From: Candidatus Fermentithermobacillaceae bacterium UBA3907
GTDB lineage: Bacteria > Bacillota > Sulfobacillia > Fermentithermobacillales > Fermentithermobacillaceae
NCBI GenBank assembly: GCA_002391545.1
Contig: DGFF01000077.1
Span: forward strand, 4,609-16,313
DNA: 11,705 nucleotides
Reading direction: 5' to 3'
Part shown: piece by piece, positions 11,265 to 11,705 of the stretch
How the letters are laid out: each line of letters begins with the position of its first letter
Position numbering within the stretch: the first letter of the stretch is position 1
Notes under the pieces: model-generated
Database searches by the model: none
What the model saw: the letters and a program-made list of their open reading frames with translations, nothing else
What the model was told of the DNA's origin: nothing
Made by a program: the position numbers and the translations under genes

Positions 11265-11705
11265 TCACCAAGGCGAATCCGGCATACTCCGCATGGGCTC
11301 AGACAGCTTTACAAGCCGTTTTATGTACTCAATTTCTTTAGTGTCAGCTCCGGTTTGTCTAGATATTTCAGCGTCTTCCATTGACAGTTCTAGTCCTACC
11401 AAAATAGGATCTATCCTATCGTAGGGCACACGCACAGTTTTGGCGTCGTTGAGTCCAGGTACTAGATCATGAGAAGGAGCCTTGCGTAGTATCTTTTCAG
11501 GTATAGACAAGTACCTGGCCAGCTCCTTAACCTGCGTTTTGTAAAGCCCATTCATAGGCTCTATGTCGCAGGCGCTATCGCCATAAGGAACGAAAAGCCC
11601 GATCATCTTTTCAGTTTTGTTGCACGTACCTAGAACCAGAAGATTGTTCAGTTCACTGTAGAAATATGTAAGTACCATGCGTAGACGGTGTTTTGTACGA
11701 AAATA
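11265..11705 (-). CDS. nadE: NAD+ synthetase, C-terminal part (5' end beyond window)
   Basis: These are the last 146 codons of an NH3-dependent-type NAD synthetase, which amidates nicotinate adenine dinucleotide to NAD. The reading frame stays open from the internal ATG (11678) to the window edge, and the extra residues end in HRLRMV, matching the family's R-x-RM segment. The gene is therefore cut by the window rather than starting at 11678. Family blocks are LNNLLVLGTCNKTE, PYGDSACDIEPMNGLYKTQVKELARYL and IPEKILRKAPS. After that, where many NadE proteins read roughly GLW-x-GQTDE, this one reads HDLVPGLNDAKTV, so it belongs to a divergent branch. The stop is TGA at 11267-11265. The gene is convergent with gdh across the gene-poor region. 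The N-terminal P-loop cannot be seen. Confidence 0.85.
   Translation of the reverse strand, partial: YFRTKHRLRMVLTYFYSELNNLLVLGTCNKTEKMIGLFVPYGDSACDIEPMNGLYKTQVKELARYLSIPEKILRKAPSHDLVPGLNDAKTVRVPYDRIDPILVGLELSMEDAEISRQTGADTKEIEYIKRLVKLSEPMRSMPDSPW

Noticed and set aside
11030..11341. 103-codon plus-strand ORF with a hydrophobic segment
   Set aside because: It has no ribosome site, runs through the REP-like repeat and overlaps the conserved NAD synthetase frame on the other strand; its composition follows the A-rich non-coding stretch.
11265..11678. NAD synthetase as a complete short gene starting at 11678
   Set aside because: The frame stays open to the window edge and the extra residues (ending RLRMV) match the family, so the gene is truncated by the window, not short.
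1..11705. A defence, toxin-antitoxin, secretion or other novel multi-gene system
   Set aside because: Every sizeable frame resolves to a recognisable housekeeping or metabolic family, and no nuclease, toxin, reverse transcriptase, integrase or CRISPR-like array is visible.

Overview
The window looks like ordinary chromosome from an anaerobic, probably Gram-positive (Clostridia-like) bacterium of moderate G+C. The clues are strong purine-rich Shine-Dalgarno sites, a polymerase I with a degenerate proofreading domain, a 3-hydroxybutyryl-CoA dehydrogenase of the butyrate/beta-oxidation type, a catabolic-type glutamate dehydrogenase, a small adenosine-specific kinase of the kind shared with archaea and thermophiles, and a REP-like palindrome built on GGGACGGTTCT, a motif I associate with Clostridia. 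A Synergistota or other deep-branching anaerobe is not excluded. No phage, conjugative, CRISPR or recognisable defence locus is visible, and no transposase is present.

Layout, left to right. A possible 3' tail of an upstream gene (2-52) leads into nudF, an ADP-ribose-type Nudix hydrolase (68-622). A 391-base intergenic region follows. It holds a strong minus-strand terminator and a structured candidate small RNA reading leftward (about 674-785), then a good sigma-A-type promoter (891-919) and a leader hairpin for polA. From 1014 to 8173 there is a tight plus-strand run: polA, coaE, a thioredoxin-like protein (WCTPC), a threonine aldolase starting at TTG, and a 765-codon frame in which RarA/MgsA is fused in frame to a complete 3-hydroxybutyryl-CoA dehydrogenase. 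A 19-bp perfect palindrome lies between this frame and the convergent adenosine-specific kinase gene (8233-8721, minus). A divergent intergenic region precedes a 79-residue glutaredoxin (8937-9176). After a 16-bp-stem terminator and a well-formed promoter comes glutamate dehydrogenase (9555-10817). The last 900 bases hold a gene-poor, A-rich and T-poor stretch with a second copy of the REP-like element, and the 3' part of an NAD synthetase gene on the minus strand that runs off the window.

How the genes relate. polA, coaE and rarA are housekeeping genes for DNA synthesis/repair and CoA supply. The thioredoxin and glutaredoxin are small thiol-redox proteins. Threonine aldolase, glutamate dehydrogenase and hydroxybutyryl-CoA dehydrogenase fit amino-acid or acyl-CoA fermentation, and NAD synthetase and the ADP-ribose hydrolase bear on NAD turnover. 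I see no single pathway joining them all.

The most notable points are: (1) the RarA-HBD in-frame fusion, which retains a perfect internal ribosome binding site and ATG for the dehydrogenase; (2) the unassigned minus-strand structured RNA with mutually exclusive stems; (3) the two REP-like copies, 29 of 30 bases identical in opposite orientation, one of which contains the stop codon of the adenosine kinase gene; and (4) the strongly strand-asymmetric region after gdh. I do not see convincing evidence of a new multi-gene system.
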